Origin: Incurvaria masculella
Lineage: Eukaryota > Arthropoda > Insecta > Lepidoptera > Incurvariidae
NCBI GenBank assembly: GCA_946894095.1
Contig: OX335642.1
Span: 21,773,021 to 21,837,020 of the forward strand
Reading direction: 5' to 3'
DNA: 64,000 nt
Shown here: piece after piece, positions 1-10,864 of the stretch
How the letters are laid out: every line of letters starts with the position of its first letter
Position numbering within the stretch: the first letter of the stretch is position 1
The notes under the pieces: model-generated
Told to the model about the DNA's origin: nothing
The model's database searches: none
Seen by the model: only the letters and a program-made list of their open reading frames with translations
Made by a program: the position numbers and the translations under genes

Positions 1-206
1 GTTTCATTACATTTTATGACATTTAAACTACAAGGTGAACACAAAATGTCGCCCCTACAGAATGCGTAGGTTACATCCGTCAGGAACGGGGCTATAAAAC
101 GAACGCAACGCAAGCTCCAAGCAGCACACGTCGGCGGTGTCGGGTTGTTGGGGGCTATACTCTATACCCCATCGCCCCTCACGTTAGTAAAATGTTAACC
201 CATATA
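1..206. other. No gene seen; flank of first TTAA MITE
   Basis: AT-rich sequence with short GC patches and no supported gene or RNA. The degraded left end of the MITE that follows begins near 207. Confidence 0.5.
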
Positions 207-745
207 TCCCGGCCCATTCCGATCAACTCCCCATACAAACGGGGAATGAAGATCACGCACATATTACTTTTCAGAGGTCCCAAATTTTGCTCAAAATAGC
301 TTTATTTGATCGGACTAGATAGATGTCTGATGACCGTTGGCATTGTAAAATTGTGTTTGGTTTCCAAGTTATAAGGTCCGAAAGTTCGGATTTTTCGCGG
401 GTTTTATACAATAACTTTAGAGGTAGATTACGCAATGATAAAGTAAGAACATCTTAAAAAGATTAGTCATCAGACATAGCTTATTTAATCAATATTTATA
501 ATCTATTTAGTTTTTGTTAGATTTTTTAATACAGCGGTCGTGGTTTACTTTTAGCTATAAGTCGTTTAGTAATTAAAATTTTCGTAAATCTTACCAAATC
601 ATACACTATGCACATTGTCTTTTTTGTGGACATGTTGCATCTTGCTCATCACGGAGCCTGTCGTTTTCTTTGAAACAGAGAAGGACTAGAGCGCAACAGC
701 ACGGTTTTTGTACCGTGTTAGTCCCGCCGGGTTGGGCCGCCTTAA
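207..745 (-). mobile_element. TTAA-flanked MITE, copy 1 (piggyBac-like, non-autonomous)
   Basis: This is a minus-strand copy of a roughly 540-bp element also found at 1906, 10338, 24745 and 56888. The right end reads GGGTTGGGCCGCCTTAA, matching the family's inverted terminal repeat plus TTAA. The left end is degraded but keeps GGCCCATTCCG. The interior shares long colinear blocks with the other copies and has no coding capacity. Assignment to the piggyBac superfamily rests on the TTAA target and is inference. Confidence 0.8.
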
Positions 746-1045
746 GTAATGCGTTTGATTCCCGCCACGTTCATGCATCACTTTCTTTCTCTTTCAGAGG
801 TGGATGAGTGCATTTCATCACGAATGTGAGCTTTTACTTGATTCGGAATCTATGTAAAACCCCCCTTCCCCAGCTAAGGTTAGGTCTGACCGGTTTGGTA
901 CCATCGCGCTGGATGAAATTATGGTCGAATCAGCAATGAAAAAGTGTCAATATTTTCCATCCAGCTTAATGTAGCCGTGCTTATTAAGGGAAGTATGGAC
1001 TGTGTAAGGGAATATAATGACAGTGGGTGTGATTATAGCCATGCG
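746..1045 (+). mobile_element. SINE body, 5'-truncated (family S)
   Basis: Colinear with the full SINE at 47092-47493: the block after the tRNA-like head (CTTTCTTTCTCTTTC, GTGCATTTC, CACGAATG), the GGTACCATCGC block, the CCATCCAG block and the terminal ATTAGCCAT-like block. The head is missing and the tail is diverged. A short open frame starting at 944 lies in SINE sequence and is not a gene. Confidence 0.8.
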
Positions 1046-1689
1046 TTATTAATTGTGTTTTTTTATTATTTGACATTTACAGAATATTTAAATGATGTCT
1101 CTTTCATTACCTTTTTTCACTCACGCTTGAAAATCGATGTATGTATTGCCATTGCGTTCTACAGAATTATTGAGTATAGCCGCTACGGCAAGGATCATTT
1201 TAATCTATTCTGTTTCTCACAAATGTAATGTTATTTATCGTTGCTCGCGTTCAAACTTTTTTGTTGTTGGTCGTATCGGAAGTTATTCGATAAGTGGAGC
1301 AGGGTTGAGTGGGGACAATTTATGAAACTGGTTTCTTACTAATATAATCGTAATGCGCCCCGTGTGTGACTTTATCCAGGATTCTATTATGTGTGTGATA
1401 CTGTCCAAATAAAGAGAGACATTCACGAAAAAAAATTAATGTGCTGTGTGGGTTCCGGCTCTTACATAAAGACATTCACTAAGCCAAACTTAAAAAAAGG
1501 ATTACGCGTGGTCCCATTGCATTTCTATTCAGGCCATTGTAGCTGTGCAATAAAAGAAAGATCCCGGTAAAACATCTCGGTACCTAAACATCATAGATAA
1601 ATGATAAACAATTAAATTCCTGTAAAAACTTTAAAATTTTTCGGGATAAAACAAGTCATATGTGTTAATTCAGGCAACAAACCATATAT
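1046..1689. other. AT-rich intergenic stretch, nothing recognised
   Basis: Only short random-looking frames are present and no repeat shared with the rest of the window was noticed. Confidence 0.4.
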
Positions 1690-1790
1690 GTTCTAAATGT
1701 CGTCCAAATCCGTTCCGCCGTTTTTGCGTGATTGAATAAAAACCACCAAACAAACAAACTTTAGCATTTATAATATTATTGGGGTTCGGG
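1690..1790 (+). mobile_element. RTE/SINE-like 3' tail fragment
   Basis: Contains CCGTTCCGCCGTTTTTGCGT, an ACCAAACAAACAAAC-like run and CATTTATAATATTATTGG. I recall this order in 3' tails of lepidopteran RTE-type LINEs and their SINEs. The fragment is short and has no coding part. Confidence 0.5.
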
Positions 1791-1905
1791 AAAACTGCGC
1801 GAATACTTAGCTGTCTCCGACTGAATTAGTATGATTTACTTAAAATAAAGATTAACATGATTGACAAATGGAGATTCAAATGCAAAGATTTTCAACAGCC
1901 TGATA

Positions 1906-2455
1906 TTAAGGTGGCCCAACCCGGCGGGCCTAACTCATTCGCGGGCACGGTACAAAACCGTGCTGTTGCGCTTTGGGAGCTGCTCTGTTTCAAAGAATAA
2001 GACAGGCTCCGTGATGAGGAAGATGCAACATGTCCACAAAAAAGACAATGTGCATAGTGTATGATTTGGTAAGATTTACGAAAATTTTAATTTAAAAACG
2101 ACTTATAGCTAAAAGTAAACCACGACCGCTGTAGTAAAAAATCGACCAAAAACCAAATAGATTATAAATCTTTATTAAATAAGCTATGTCTGATGATTAA
2201 TCCTTTTAAGATGTTCTTACTTTATCATTGCGTAATCCACCTCCAAAGTTATTGTATAAAACGCGCGAAAAATGCGAACTTTCGGACCTTATAACTTAGA
2301 AACCAAACACAATTTTACAATGCCAATGGTCATCAGACATCTAGTTCGATCAAATAAAGCTATTTTGAGCAAAATTTTGGATCTCTGACAAGAAATATGG
2401 GCGTGATCTTCTTTCCCCTTTTGTATGGGGAGATGAGCGGGATGGGCCACCTTAA
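1906..2455 (+). mobile_element. TTAA-flanked MITE, copy 2
   Basis: Both ends are intact: TTAAGGTGGCCCAACCCGG at the left and CGGGATGGGCCACCTTAA at the right. The terminal inverted repeat after TTAA is about 14 bp with one mismatch. About 550 bp, non-coding, and colinear with copy 4 throughout. The frame at 1861-2064 runs from flank into element and is not a gene. Confidence 0.88.
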
Positions 2456-2704
2456 GAGATTTAAATCGATAACGAAATTACAAAATAAAACGCGTCATTT
2501 AGCAAACGTATCATACATTTATTGTCATACATGAGGTCACAGAAGAAGTATGTGATCGTTATACAATGTGGTGTACACATCCTTTTGGATATGACACTTT
2601 CCGAAAAGAGTTTGATGACTGCGGGCGAAGAAGAACCAACGAGCGGTAATTTTGGTTCTATCTATATAAAACTAATAAAACTACTATCGTTTCAATCAAT
2701 GTAA

Positions 2705-2785
2705 CAACGGTCCTGGCATGGCACCTAGTTCCCATCTGGTGTGTTGGACTTATATCATGGCAGTGGCGGTTGATATGATTACATA
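2705..2785 (+). mobile_element. SINE family S 3' fragment
   Basis: Matches the 3' third of the SINE: GGTCCTGGCATGGCACCTAG, a GTGTGTTGG block and ATATCATGGCAGT. It is followed about 90 bp later by an opposite-strand fragment of the same family. Confidence 0.75.
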
Positions 2786-2876
2786 CATATTGAATCGTTA
2801 TGTCGCGAGGAGAAAAAAATCCTATTCGCATTATATGCGACGGCTGGCTCTAAGACACTTTTTTTGGAAAACTGGA

Positions 2877-2975
2877 CGGCTGGCAGGATTAGGTGCCAGG
2901 CCTGGGCCTTCCCTTTATGAGCTCGGCTATATTGAACTGACGGGTAACTATGGCAAATTACCGTTCAAGACCAGG
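2877..2975 (-). mobile_element. SINE family S fragment, opposite orientation
   Basis: Minus-strand match to the block between the CCATCCAG and CACCTAG segments: TTAGGTGCCAGGCC, CCTTCCCTTTATGAGC, ATTGAACTG. With the preceding plus-strand piece it forms a broken, inverted SINE pair. Confidence 0.7.
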
Positions 2976-4342
2976 CAAGTGAGTGCTCAAATCTAAAGTG
3001 AAATGAAAATCAGTTAGCAAGGAAAAGCAGTTAGCACAATTTTGGGGCGCATTTATTTTTACCAGCATATTCACAAACTTCACTATGTAGAACGGGCCGA
3101 GCTGCCTCGAGGGTTTTTTACGCTATTTAGAGGCGACTTTCCCAAATGTATTGCTAAAATTGTTATTATTAAAATTATTTCAGTAGCTGCTATCTGGCTG
3201 CCTCAGTTCAATACAAAAAAAATATTAAGATAAAAAACAATATTAGATTTAAATTAAGTATATACATTTCAAGTTCCTTTGCCGTGGGTAAGCCATGTAA
3301 ACACGACATTTACAATAGCAACAGGACTCGCCACAGCCAAACCGCTCGCACTTCCTTTGTACGCAACAATTAATTTGGCAGGATTTCATATTTTATCGCT
3401 AAATAAACAGTCAACGTGGCGTGCAGCCGCCGAGCGCCGCCGAACGCCGCCGCCTTTTGTTCGGAAAATTCCCGCTTTTTTCCACAAGTTTACGGAAGCC
3501 GCGGGCGGAAAGGATTTATGATTCTGAAATCAAAATCGCCTCCGCTATACCCAATTTCGTTCGTCGCGCGTGCGCCGGATAAACATTGTGCAGGAGGCCA
3601 ATTCTTGCGATAATTAGTTTACATATGGAACACTCACTGCAAAGTCCTCACTAAATCAGTAAATAACTTCAAACCTATACTGGAAGCCTTTAGAGATCGC
3701 TATGGAAATAGATATTAACTTTTTCATAAGCGATGAATTTGGAAACACCTGGAATGGTTTCATTTTGTGGCCATCATTCCAAGTGGCGCTGCGATCGAAT
3801 ACCAAAATACCAAAGTAACTTTGTGAATTCCTTTCCTAGAGTATTCTCAATACTCCTGATTCATCAACTCGCAATCCCAGAATTTGGCTTACTGGGCGTG
3901 AATCTTTCTTGTCGGGAACGAGAGGCGATATCACACCGATCATGTCGGAAAAAATACAGCGTACTCATATCGGTCATTTTTTTTTTAAAAACAGCCTAGG
4001 GAGTATTTAGATAAACTACATACAAAACTACAAATGTCTTCTGCTCAAACTGTACGCTCCTCCACTTCAGCTCGGCTTGCGGTGCGGTCACTGGTGTTTT
4101 ATTAACTTTATATTAACAAACATCATTGCAGGTGCCATTTCTGGCTCCCGAGCACCGATATGAGGTCTTAGGGTACCCAGCAGGTGACTAATGTCAACCA
4201 CGTTTCGCCCAATGTTTTAGAGCTATTTCCTGGACAGCCTAACACCATCGAACTGTTGGGTTTCCGCACGATGTTTCCCTTCACCTCAAAGCATTCGTGA
4301 TACATTATGTAATGCTCTCACTTACCAAACTATACACATAAG
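2976..4342. other. Intergenic stretch, no supported gene
   Basis: Short frames on the plus strand (for example 3042-3233 and 3733-3999) have no recognisable domain, no convincing start context and no homologous copy in the window. A GC-richer patch at 3415-3500 contains CGCCGAGCGCCGCC. No RNA gene seen. Confidence 0.4.
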
Positions 4343-4407
4343 TATTGGGCTAATATCGTGCCGGTAATTGTGTGGTATTAGCCATATACATGTCCAATTA
4401 AATAAAA
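4343..4407 (+). mobile_element. SINE family S 3' tail
   Basis: TTGGGCTAATATCGTGCCGG, TGTGTGGTATTAGCCAT and an A-rich end match the last 65 bp of the SINE. It runs directly into the repeated segment at 4390. Confidence 0.65.
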
Positions 4408-4577
4408 AAAATCATATCTGCGCATGCAAAAACCGAAACGGAAAATCTGAAAGGGTATGTCGACAAAAGATGAAATAAATTAAAACTAAATATGTATAGA
4501 TCTCCTCCAGTTACCGTATGAAGCACCCAAACAATGTAAAGGCTTTTGTATTCTACTAGCAGACGACAGTTTAACAT
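4390..4577 (+). repeat. Duplicated segment E, copy 1
   Basis: About 188 bp, closely matched at 6068-6255 in the same orientation. Shared blocks are TGTCCAATTAAAT, GCGCATGCAAAAAC, GAAACGGAAAATCTGA, AAAAGATGAAATAAAT and TTTTGTATTCTACTAGCAGA. No function is evident; it may be an extension of the adjoining SINE tail or part of an unrecognised element. Confidence 0.75.
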
Positions 4578-4689
4578 TATAATCAACTTGTTGCTAGTCG
4601 CTTCGACCGGAACTAAAATAAAATGTTCACGAAATGCATATAAATATCGGTGCGAGCTCCGCGAATAGTTTGAAAGTGTGTCGGTAAGT

Positions 4690-4850
4690 GTCGCTAGCGG
4701 TCGGAGGTTGCGCGAGGCTGCACAGTTCGCGTCACGTCCGCAACTAGCGGCGGCGCTGCTCCGGGGCGGAGCGCTATCGCATTGCGGCTCGCGAGCGGCG
4801 GGCGGGCGGTTCGCATCGATGTGAAGTCGGCTGCACCAGAATGTATGTCT
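4690..4850. promoter_or_regulatory. CpG-rich island 1 (candidate promoter or 5' exon)
   Basis: An abrupt GC- and CpG-rich stretch (for example GGCGGCGCTGCTCCGGGGCG) in an otherwise AT-rich region. Two similar islands follow at 5680 and 6711. Such clusters can mark insect promoters or untranslated first exons, but no open frame, TATA box or convincing initiator supports one here, so the role is only suggested. Confidence 0.3.
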
Positions 4851-5392
4851 GTGAACCGACAGAGTGGGCTATTTTAGCAAGCAGCAGAGTAGGCTAATCA
4901 CTCATAATTCTTATATATTTTGATAGTAATGATCTGCAACGTAGTAGCTGCTTTGGTCTTCAGTGACTTAGGTAGCTGAGTGAATAAAAAATAATCGGGT
5001 TTTAATACTAATTTGAATTAAAGGTTGGCAATAGGAAGCAGGAGATATAATATTTTCGTACACCTCTATAAGAGGCCACGTCTAACAGGTAGTAAACTTC
5101 TCCAGGAAATGTCCGTTAGACTGTCACACTGTATATCTGTCCGTGTAAACATCTATCTGTCAGTAGTATCTCATGGACGTTTACTTTCTCTCGTGGAATG
5201 ATGCCTGAGACTAAGGATCCAAATTAAAGACTGCAAAAAAAAAAAATGGAAATTGAATATGAGGATGTATAAAGGCTCCAAGGCCTTGGACTAAAATAAT
5301 AACAATGTGGCGACCGCGAGAAGGAAAAACTAGAAAAGTTAGGAGGACGATAGTGTGGCAGTCATGAAATGAATTTTAATACCTTAATACCC

Positions 5393-5431
5393 AAAGGGGG
5401 ATAAGATGATTCCTTCATCTTATCCCCCTTT
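5393..5431. repeat. Perfect 17-bp inverted repeat, 5-nt loop
   Basis: AAAGGGGGATAAGATGA is followed by TTCCT and then its exact reverse complement. No U-run terminator or coding context. It resembles the other short perfect foldbacks in the window. Confidence 0.85.
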
Positions 5432-5679
5432 CATGCTTTGGAGAATCAGCTAGATTTGGAAAATAAACGATAAGTAAACAAAATATCTTTTATGATTAAC
5501 TTTGTATGAAAGGAAAAACATTGCATCTATTTTTCATAGTCCACATAAACAGATATATTTTTTAAAAACTTTTTAAAATGCTTTCGAATGTAGATTTCGT
5601 TACATAAGCGAAAATGAAATAACGTTTATAATAAGCTGTACGAGTAGTAGACATACCGGTTTAATAAGCTCTCTTCAGA

Positions 5680-5775
5680 TCGAGGCGAGGTCACGCGGCG
5701 GCGGCGACGCGGCGGAGCGCGTGCGCGGAGGTCCGCAGCTTGCCAGCCTCCGCGAAGCCGCCGCTCCGGACGGGA
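5680..5775. promoter_or_regulatory. CpG-rich island 2
   Basis: GC-rich block with GCGGCGGCGACGCGGCGGAG. Short overlapping minus-strand frames are low complexity (Arg/Ala/Pro-rich) and are not proposed as genes. Confidence 0.25.
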
Positions 5776-6067
5776 AATTCGTACTAAAGGAGCACAACTT
5801 GCGGTGAACATTACATTTTTGGATACAGAGTTTTCTGTGGATTAGGATAGGATTTAACGAGATAATTTTATATTCTTTTTTTTTTAGTTGTAAAAATAAC
5901 AATGTATTTGTATTAAGACTCCCACAGCTTTACTACAGCGTAGATTCTTGTCGGTTCTTCCTTCGTCTATAGTAATCGAACTGTCTTTAAAAAAAACACG
6001 AATCCTCTATATACCTAATGGAGAAATTTAAACGAATAAGCCGGTTTGTGAACATGAAATTTTTATT

Positions 6068-6255
6068 GAATTCATGTGTCCAATTAAATGAAAAAAAAAA
6101 AACATATCGGCGCATGCAAAAACAGAAACGGAAAATCTGAGATGTGCACCAAAAGATGAAATAAATAAATTCTGAATACAGTTCTCATCCAGTTGCTGTG
6201 TGGAGCTCCCAACAATGTAAAAGCTTTTGTATTCTACTAGCAGACGACAGTTGCT
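6068..6255 (+). repeat. Duplicated segment E, copy 2
   Basis: Same-orientation partner of 4390-4577, about 1.68 kb downstream. It ends in the same TACTAGCAGACGACAGTT motif. Divergence is visible in the middle third. Confidence 0.75.
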
Positions 6256-6710
6256 GAACAAGTATTAGGCATTCAATAATAACGAACGAATATTTTTTTA
6301 TTAATAAATTATATTCTAAATTATATCCATTTTTGTAGTTGATTATAAATTCGCTCAGAAAAATTGATGCAATCTACGTAAAACTTACTTACTAAACTTA
6401 CTATACTTTTTCTCCTATATTTCCAAGTTAGTTAAAAAATATTGGCCAGACTTCAAAACGCGATCTTTCTTAAACGGTATAATTATAAAAAAGATGCATC
6501 GAGTTAACGAAGAATTGAAGAATAAAGAACTAAAGACCAAAAAAAGGTCAATTTCATTGCATTAAAAAAACATAATTCAAGTGCCAACTAAGCTGGCTTG
6601 AGACTTGAAGCCTGAAACTAAAAGTTTATTAAATACGTGTGTAAATTATTTTAAATATTACCACATCACATACAAACCGCTACAACTGAAATTGAAAACC
6701 CACCATATCT

Positions 6711-6905
6711 CTGCGAAAGCTGACGGCAAGTGCTGCAAATGCGCCAAAGCTCGCGGCCAGCTCTGGCAACACCGGTGGAGCTTTCGACGGAGCGGCACAC
6801 AGCCTTCCGAGCGGTAGCGCGCGCCCGCCTCGACTCGCCACCCCGCCCGCCGACGCCTCGTCTCGCGAGTCACGCGGTCGCATCGCGCAACGGCCGCGTT
6901 CTCTA
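6711..6905. promoter_or_regulatory. CpG-rich island 3
   Basis: About 195 bp of CpG-rich DNA, sharply bounded by AT-rich sequence. Frames are open on both strands only because the block is GC-rich; their translations are low-complexity Arg/Ala/Pro/Ser. TTTCTGCAG|GTG near 7199 resembles a splice acceptor but has no coding support. Confidence 0.3.
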
Positions 6906-7454
6906 TTTGAATGTTTAATTAAAGAACTGTCAAAGTTTACTGTGTGATTTTTCGAAAAGCAAAATCTTAGGTACATACTTAACTAAAATATTTAGGAGAA
7001 TTTATTACTTTTAAATATTGTGCAGTGTTTGGAACAGTTGTGTTAGTTAAATATTTCGTAAATCATAAATTGATTGCTTTAATTGTTTATAAGATTAGCT
7101 TATATAGTATTGTACACGGTACATCAGAGAATATTTAAAGAAAATGTACATTATAAATTAATTGAATTGAAGTGAACATTCTGTATACTATTTCTGCAGG
7201 TGTTGGTGAAGTTTTACTTGAGTTAAGTTTCCGTGAAATGAAGACTTTAGAAGACTTGGCTTGAGATAACTGTGCGGAGGTCTGCTGGTAGAGGGCCAGG
7301 AGTCAGCAACGGTACGATAAAAACTAGGTAAGTCTTACGCAGAAATTCGGAAAAATTACTTAACATACAAACAGAAAATACATTCGAAGACATTGTTTTA
7401 ATGACATAAGCGTTAATCTTAGGCGATAACATAATTCGTTGATTGAATTCAACG

Positions 7455-7616
7455 TAAAACTGCAGACCCCTTCCTTACTTATTAGGTGGTAGGGTTAATC
7501 CCGCCCGGGATGGCACCATCGCATTAAATTATTGATGAACGAAGTGGCAATGGGAATTGTCTGTGTTTTCCAATGTGTTGTGGGACTAATATCATGACAG
7601 TAAGAGTGGTGGTTAC
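7455..7616 (+). mobile_element. SINE family S, middle part, internally deleted
   Basis: Keeps CCCCTTCCTTACTTATTAGG, GGTGGTAGGGTTAATCCCGC and GGCACCATCGCATT. It then skips to GTTTTCCAATGTGTTGTGGG and ATATCATGACAGT, showing an internal deletion relative to the full copy. Confidence 0.8.
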
Positions 7617-9029
7617 ATAAATATACGTAGTTATTCTAAGCTATACTCAGGTGCGCACTCATTCAATGATCGTAAATTTACGTTATTACTAATGGTTTGG
7701 TTAGGTTAGGTTATAAAAACCAGAAACTAATATTATTGTGTAGGTATTCAGTGCTTCCGTCTGCGATGTAAACACATATCTCTATCAAATCCAGGCTTGA
7801 TGTTTTTCATAAATGCGATTATTTTTCTCCCCGAAAGTAAGAAACGAATTTCCTGAAATCTGGAATTGTGAATCAATGTATTTTTAACTTATATTTTTTT
7901 ACACAGCATTTTTTCAAATCTGAAAATTCTATAACATCAACCTTTCAAAAATACGAAACCAATAAATATATTAAAATATGTTCACATTTACATATTCTCT
8001 AATTTCTATTAATATAACGAAATAATCCTAGTGCGTGAACAGAAGCTGATCCTAGGTCTTGGATCAAACAACCGCCGAATCACTTCGCTCACTTATTTAT
8101 GTATTTTAATTCCCGTGAAACTCAATTATAATTTCAATACTCCACAAACACTACCATAGGGTTACGAAACCATATCAGTGTGCTCAGATCGTCACCTTAT
8201 TTATCGAATTGAAACAAATGGTCTAAAATCCTTCTCTGTCACGAGCGATCAATCTCCGATCTCATCGCATTGTCGATGGAGCTGTTTATGTACTTAGATC
8301 AAATAAATTACTTAGGAGCCATGCCAGGTCGACTTGGCTAAATGTGTGGTTTGTGCACGTAGGTTTAGGCACGTAAAATAATACCTAATCTTCCCGTGAA
8401 TTAAAAATATTTTTTATTATCTAATTGGCAATAAACAAAAATAAAGAAAAATAGTTTATTGTATAACATGGTTTACACATAGTCAAACCACTTACTTACT
8501 CGTACATGTCTATCTAACATTTATTAACATTAAATTTATGGTTTGTTTTGACTATGGCCGAGCGAGACTGTGTCCCTTAAACTAGTCTATAGACCACAGA
8601 TATAGCATGCGCGACTATGCTATAAGACTGTCAAATACGGGTCACAAATTGGTGCCAAAAACATTTGTTGGGCCTTACCGAAATAAATAGGCATGTGATA
8701 CAAGTAAATTAGTAGAAATTAATTGCTACTGTGCCAGTTTGTGTACAATGTGGGTAGGTATTTATAAAGACAAAAAAAATATTTTATGCAAAAATAAAAT
8801 AAAATAAAGTTCAATAAAATAATAATAAAAGTTTACATGGACCGTCTATACGTATTTGGAAATCTTAAATAGTGTGTAAATGTGTTAATTTTTTTAAAAA
8901 CTTTGGTTATTTTTTATATGTATTTGTATTTAGTTTATTTTCATGTTATTTTACCACGCTTAACAAATTTTCAATCTGTTCATGATTTTGGGATTGCAGC
9001 CATGTCGTTATTTTAATTTTGAATTGTAG
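7617..9029. other. AT-rich intergenic stretch
   Basis: No gene or RNA found. It contains a short GGTTAGGTTAGGTTA run near 7698, a three-unit TTAGG-like tract. Confidence 0.4.
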
Positions 9030-9423
9030 TAGCATGGATGGCTAATACAATCTATGCTAATACCAAACTGACCGTCAGATATTAGTCTAACACACCACGT
9101 GGGAATAAGGTGCCACGTCTATCTTACTTTCCTTATATTGCTCGGCTACATTGAAGTGGATGGAAAACACGGACAATTTTTATTGCAGTTTCGACCATTT
9201 ATAGTTCGTTCATTTAATGCGATGGTACCAACCCGGGGTGGATTAACCATGCCACCTAAAGGAAAGAGACCAACAATTTTACGTGGAATCCGAAGCATGG
9301 CCAGCCTCAACGATTAAATATGGTCACCCATCCAGAACCCAACCGCGCTCAGAGGTACTTCGCTTCACTCAGCTGATCGAATCGCAAGGCACCAAATCGC
9401 ACCACTGGGTTACCGAGGCTGAC
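9030..9423 (-). mobile_element. Full-length SINE with 5S-rRNA-like head, copy 1
   Basis: Read on the minus strand, this begins near 9423 with GTCAGCCTCGGTAACCCAGT and contains a 5S-type box C at 9322-9340 (TTCTGGATGGGTGACC). A short GTTGAGGCTGGCC linker leads into the body shared by tRNA-headed family S copies, and the tail is near 9030. The head is colinear with the copy at 43970. An internal Pol III promoter is expected by analogy to 5S genes. The 5S box A is degraded, so this copy is probably inactive. The frame at 9099-9317 lies within the SINE. Confidence 0.8.
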
Positions 9424-9897
9424 AAAATCAATAACAAAAAAAAGTAACAAGTACATGTTTATATGTAATCATGTGTTACAACTGTTTAACACAAAACCTT
9501 TTTTTTAATTGAGTAAGTCACAGTTACATATTTTTAAAAGGCCCGGTAATTACTACGGCTAGTATGGCGATTCATAACTATGTACTGGTGCATAATGTAC
9601 GGGGCGGGACTAGGATATGTCAGAAGAGGCACAGATAGAGAATAAATGCAATAGAAATGCGTTCCTTGAGGAAACTGTGGGGACATAAACGGTCAGTTTA
9701 AAAATGTCGACAACAGCGCAGCGCCACCTACCGGATCCAACTATAGCTAAGAACCTTACTCGGACTTGAACGGATGTTTAAACGGAGGATTGAATTTGTC
9801 CAGTCGCTCTCGAGCTTTACTCTTACCAACAATATTTAGGCATACATTTTTAGCATATAGAAGATAATATATTTTTCCGTCCTAATCAAGTATGTCG

Positions 9898-10050
9898 CCT
9901 ATTCCAAGGAATGTGACATGTATGTATGTATAATCGACCTTGAAGCAAGAACACATTAGTTAAAGAAAGAACCCTGTAAAAAGAACTACTTTACGAATAT
10001 ACTGCGAGGCTGGACCCGAACCAGCAAAACATACCATGGCGGGTATTGCA
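9898..10050 (-). mobile_element. tRNA-derived SINE (family B), left arm of inverted pair
   Basis: Reverse complement of the copy at 10124-10335. Shared blocks include CCAAGGAATGTGACATG, TATACTGCGAGGCTGGACCC and GGCGGGTATTGC. Confidence 0.75.
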
Positions 10051-10123
10051 ATTGCATTGCAACCCAATCTTTCCAGTCAACGTATAACGCTGGTATAGTA
10101 GGAGAATTCCAAATTATGGGTAT

Positions 10124-10335
10124 ACAGCAGGTGGCGAAATTGGTTAGACGCAATACCCGCGATTGGTATGGTTTGCTGATTCGGGTCCAGCCTTGCAGTA
10201 TATTCGTAAAGTAGATCTTTTTACCGGGATGTTTCTTTAATTAATGTGTTCTTTCTTCACGGTCCATTACACATACATACATGTCACATTCCTTGAAATA
10301 AGCAACGTACATGCGTAGTACGAAAAAGTATATTT
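10124..10335 (+). mobile_element. tRNA-derived SINE (family B), right arm of inverted pair
   Basis: The head carries an A-box-like AGGTGGCGAAATTGG and, about 42 bp on, a B-box-like GATTCGGGTCC. The start resembles a tRNA-Leu, but no acceptor stem can be folded, so this is a SINE head and not a tRNA gene. The body ends in CGTAGTACGAAAAAGTATAT. Related pieces lie at 30588, 34709 and 55560. Confidence 0.75.
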
Positions 10336-10337
10336 AC

Positions 10338-10864
10338 TTAAGGTGGCCCTTCCCGGCGGGACTAATTCATTCGCGGGCACGTGTACCGTGCTTTTGCGCT
10401 CTGGGACCTTCTCTGTTGCTAAGAAAAAGACAGGCTCAGTTATAAGGAGGATGCAACATGTTCACAAAGCAGACAACGCGTGTTTGATTTGGTAAGATTT
10501 AAGAAAATTTTAATTACAAAACGACTTATAGCTAAAAGTAAATCGCGATCGCTATCTAACAAATCTAACAAAAATCAAAATAAATCTTCATGAAACTAGC
10601 TATGTCTGATGACTAATCTTTTTAAAATGTTTTTATGTTATCGTTGAGTAATCCACTTCCAAAGTTATTGTATAAATCGCGCAAAAAATTCGAACTTTCG
10701 GACCCTATAACTTCGAAACCAAACACAATTTTACAATGCCAACGGTCATCAGACATCTAGTAGAATCAAATAAAGCTATTTTAAGCAACATTTTGGATCT
10801 CTGACATGGGCATGATCTTCTTTCCACGTTTGTATGGGAAGTTGAGCGGGAAGGCCCACCTTAA
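10338..10864 (+). mobile_element. TTAA-flanked MITE, copy 3 (CTTCCCG subtype)
   Basis: Ends are TTAAGGTGGCCCTTCCCGG and CGGGAAGGCCCACCTTAA. Both terminal repeats carry CTTCCCG where copies 2 and 4 have CAACCCG or CATCCCG. It abuts the family B SINE directly on the left. About 527 bp and non-coding. Confidence 0.88.
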
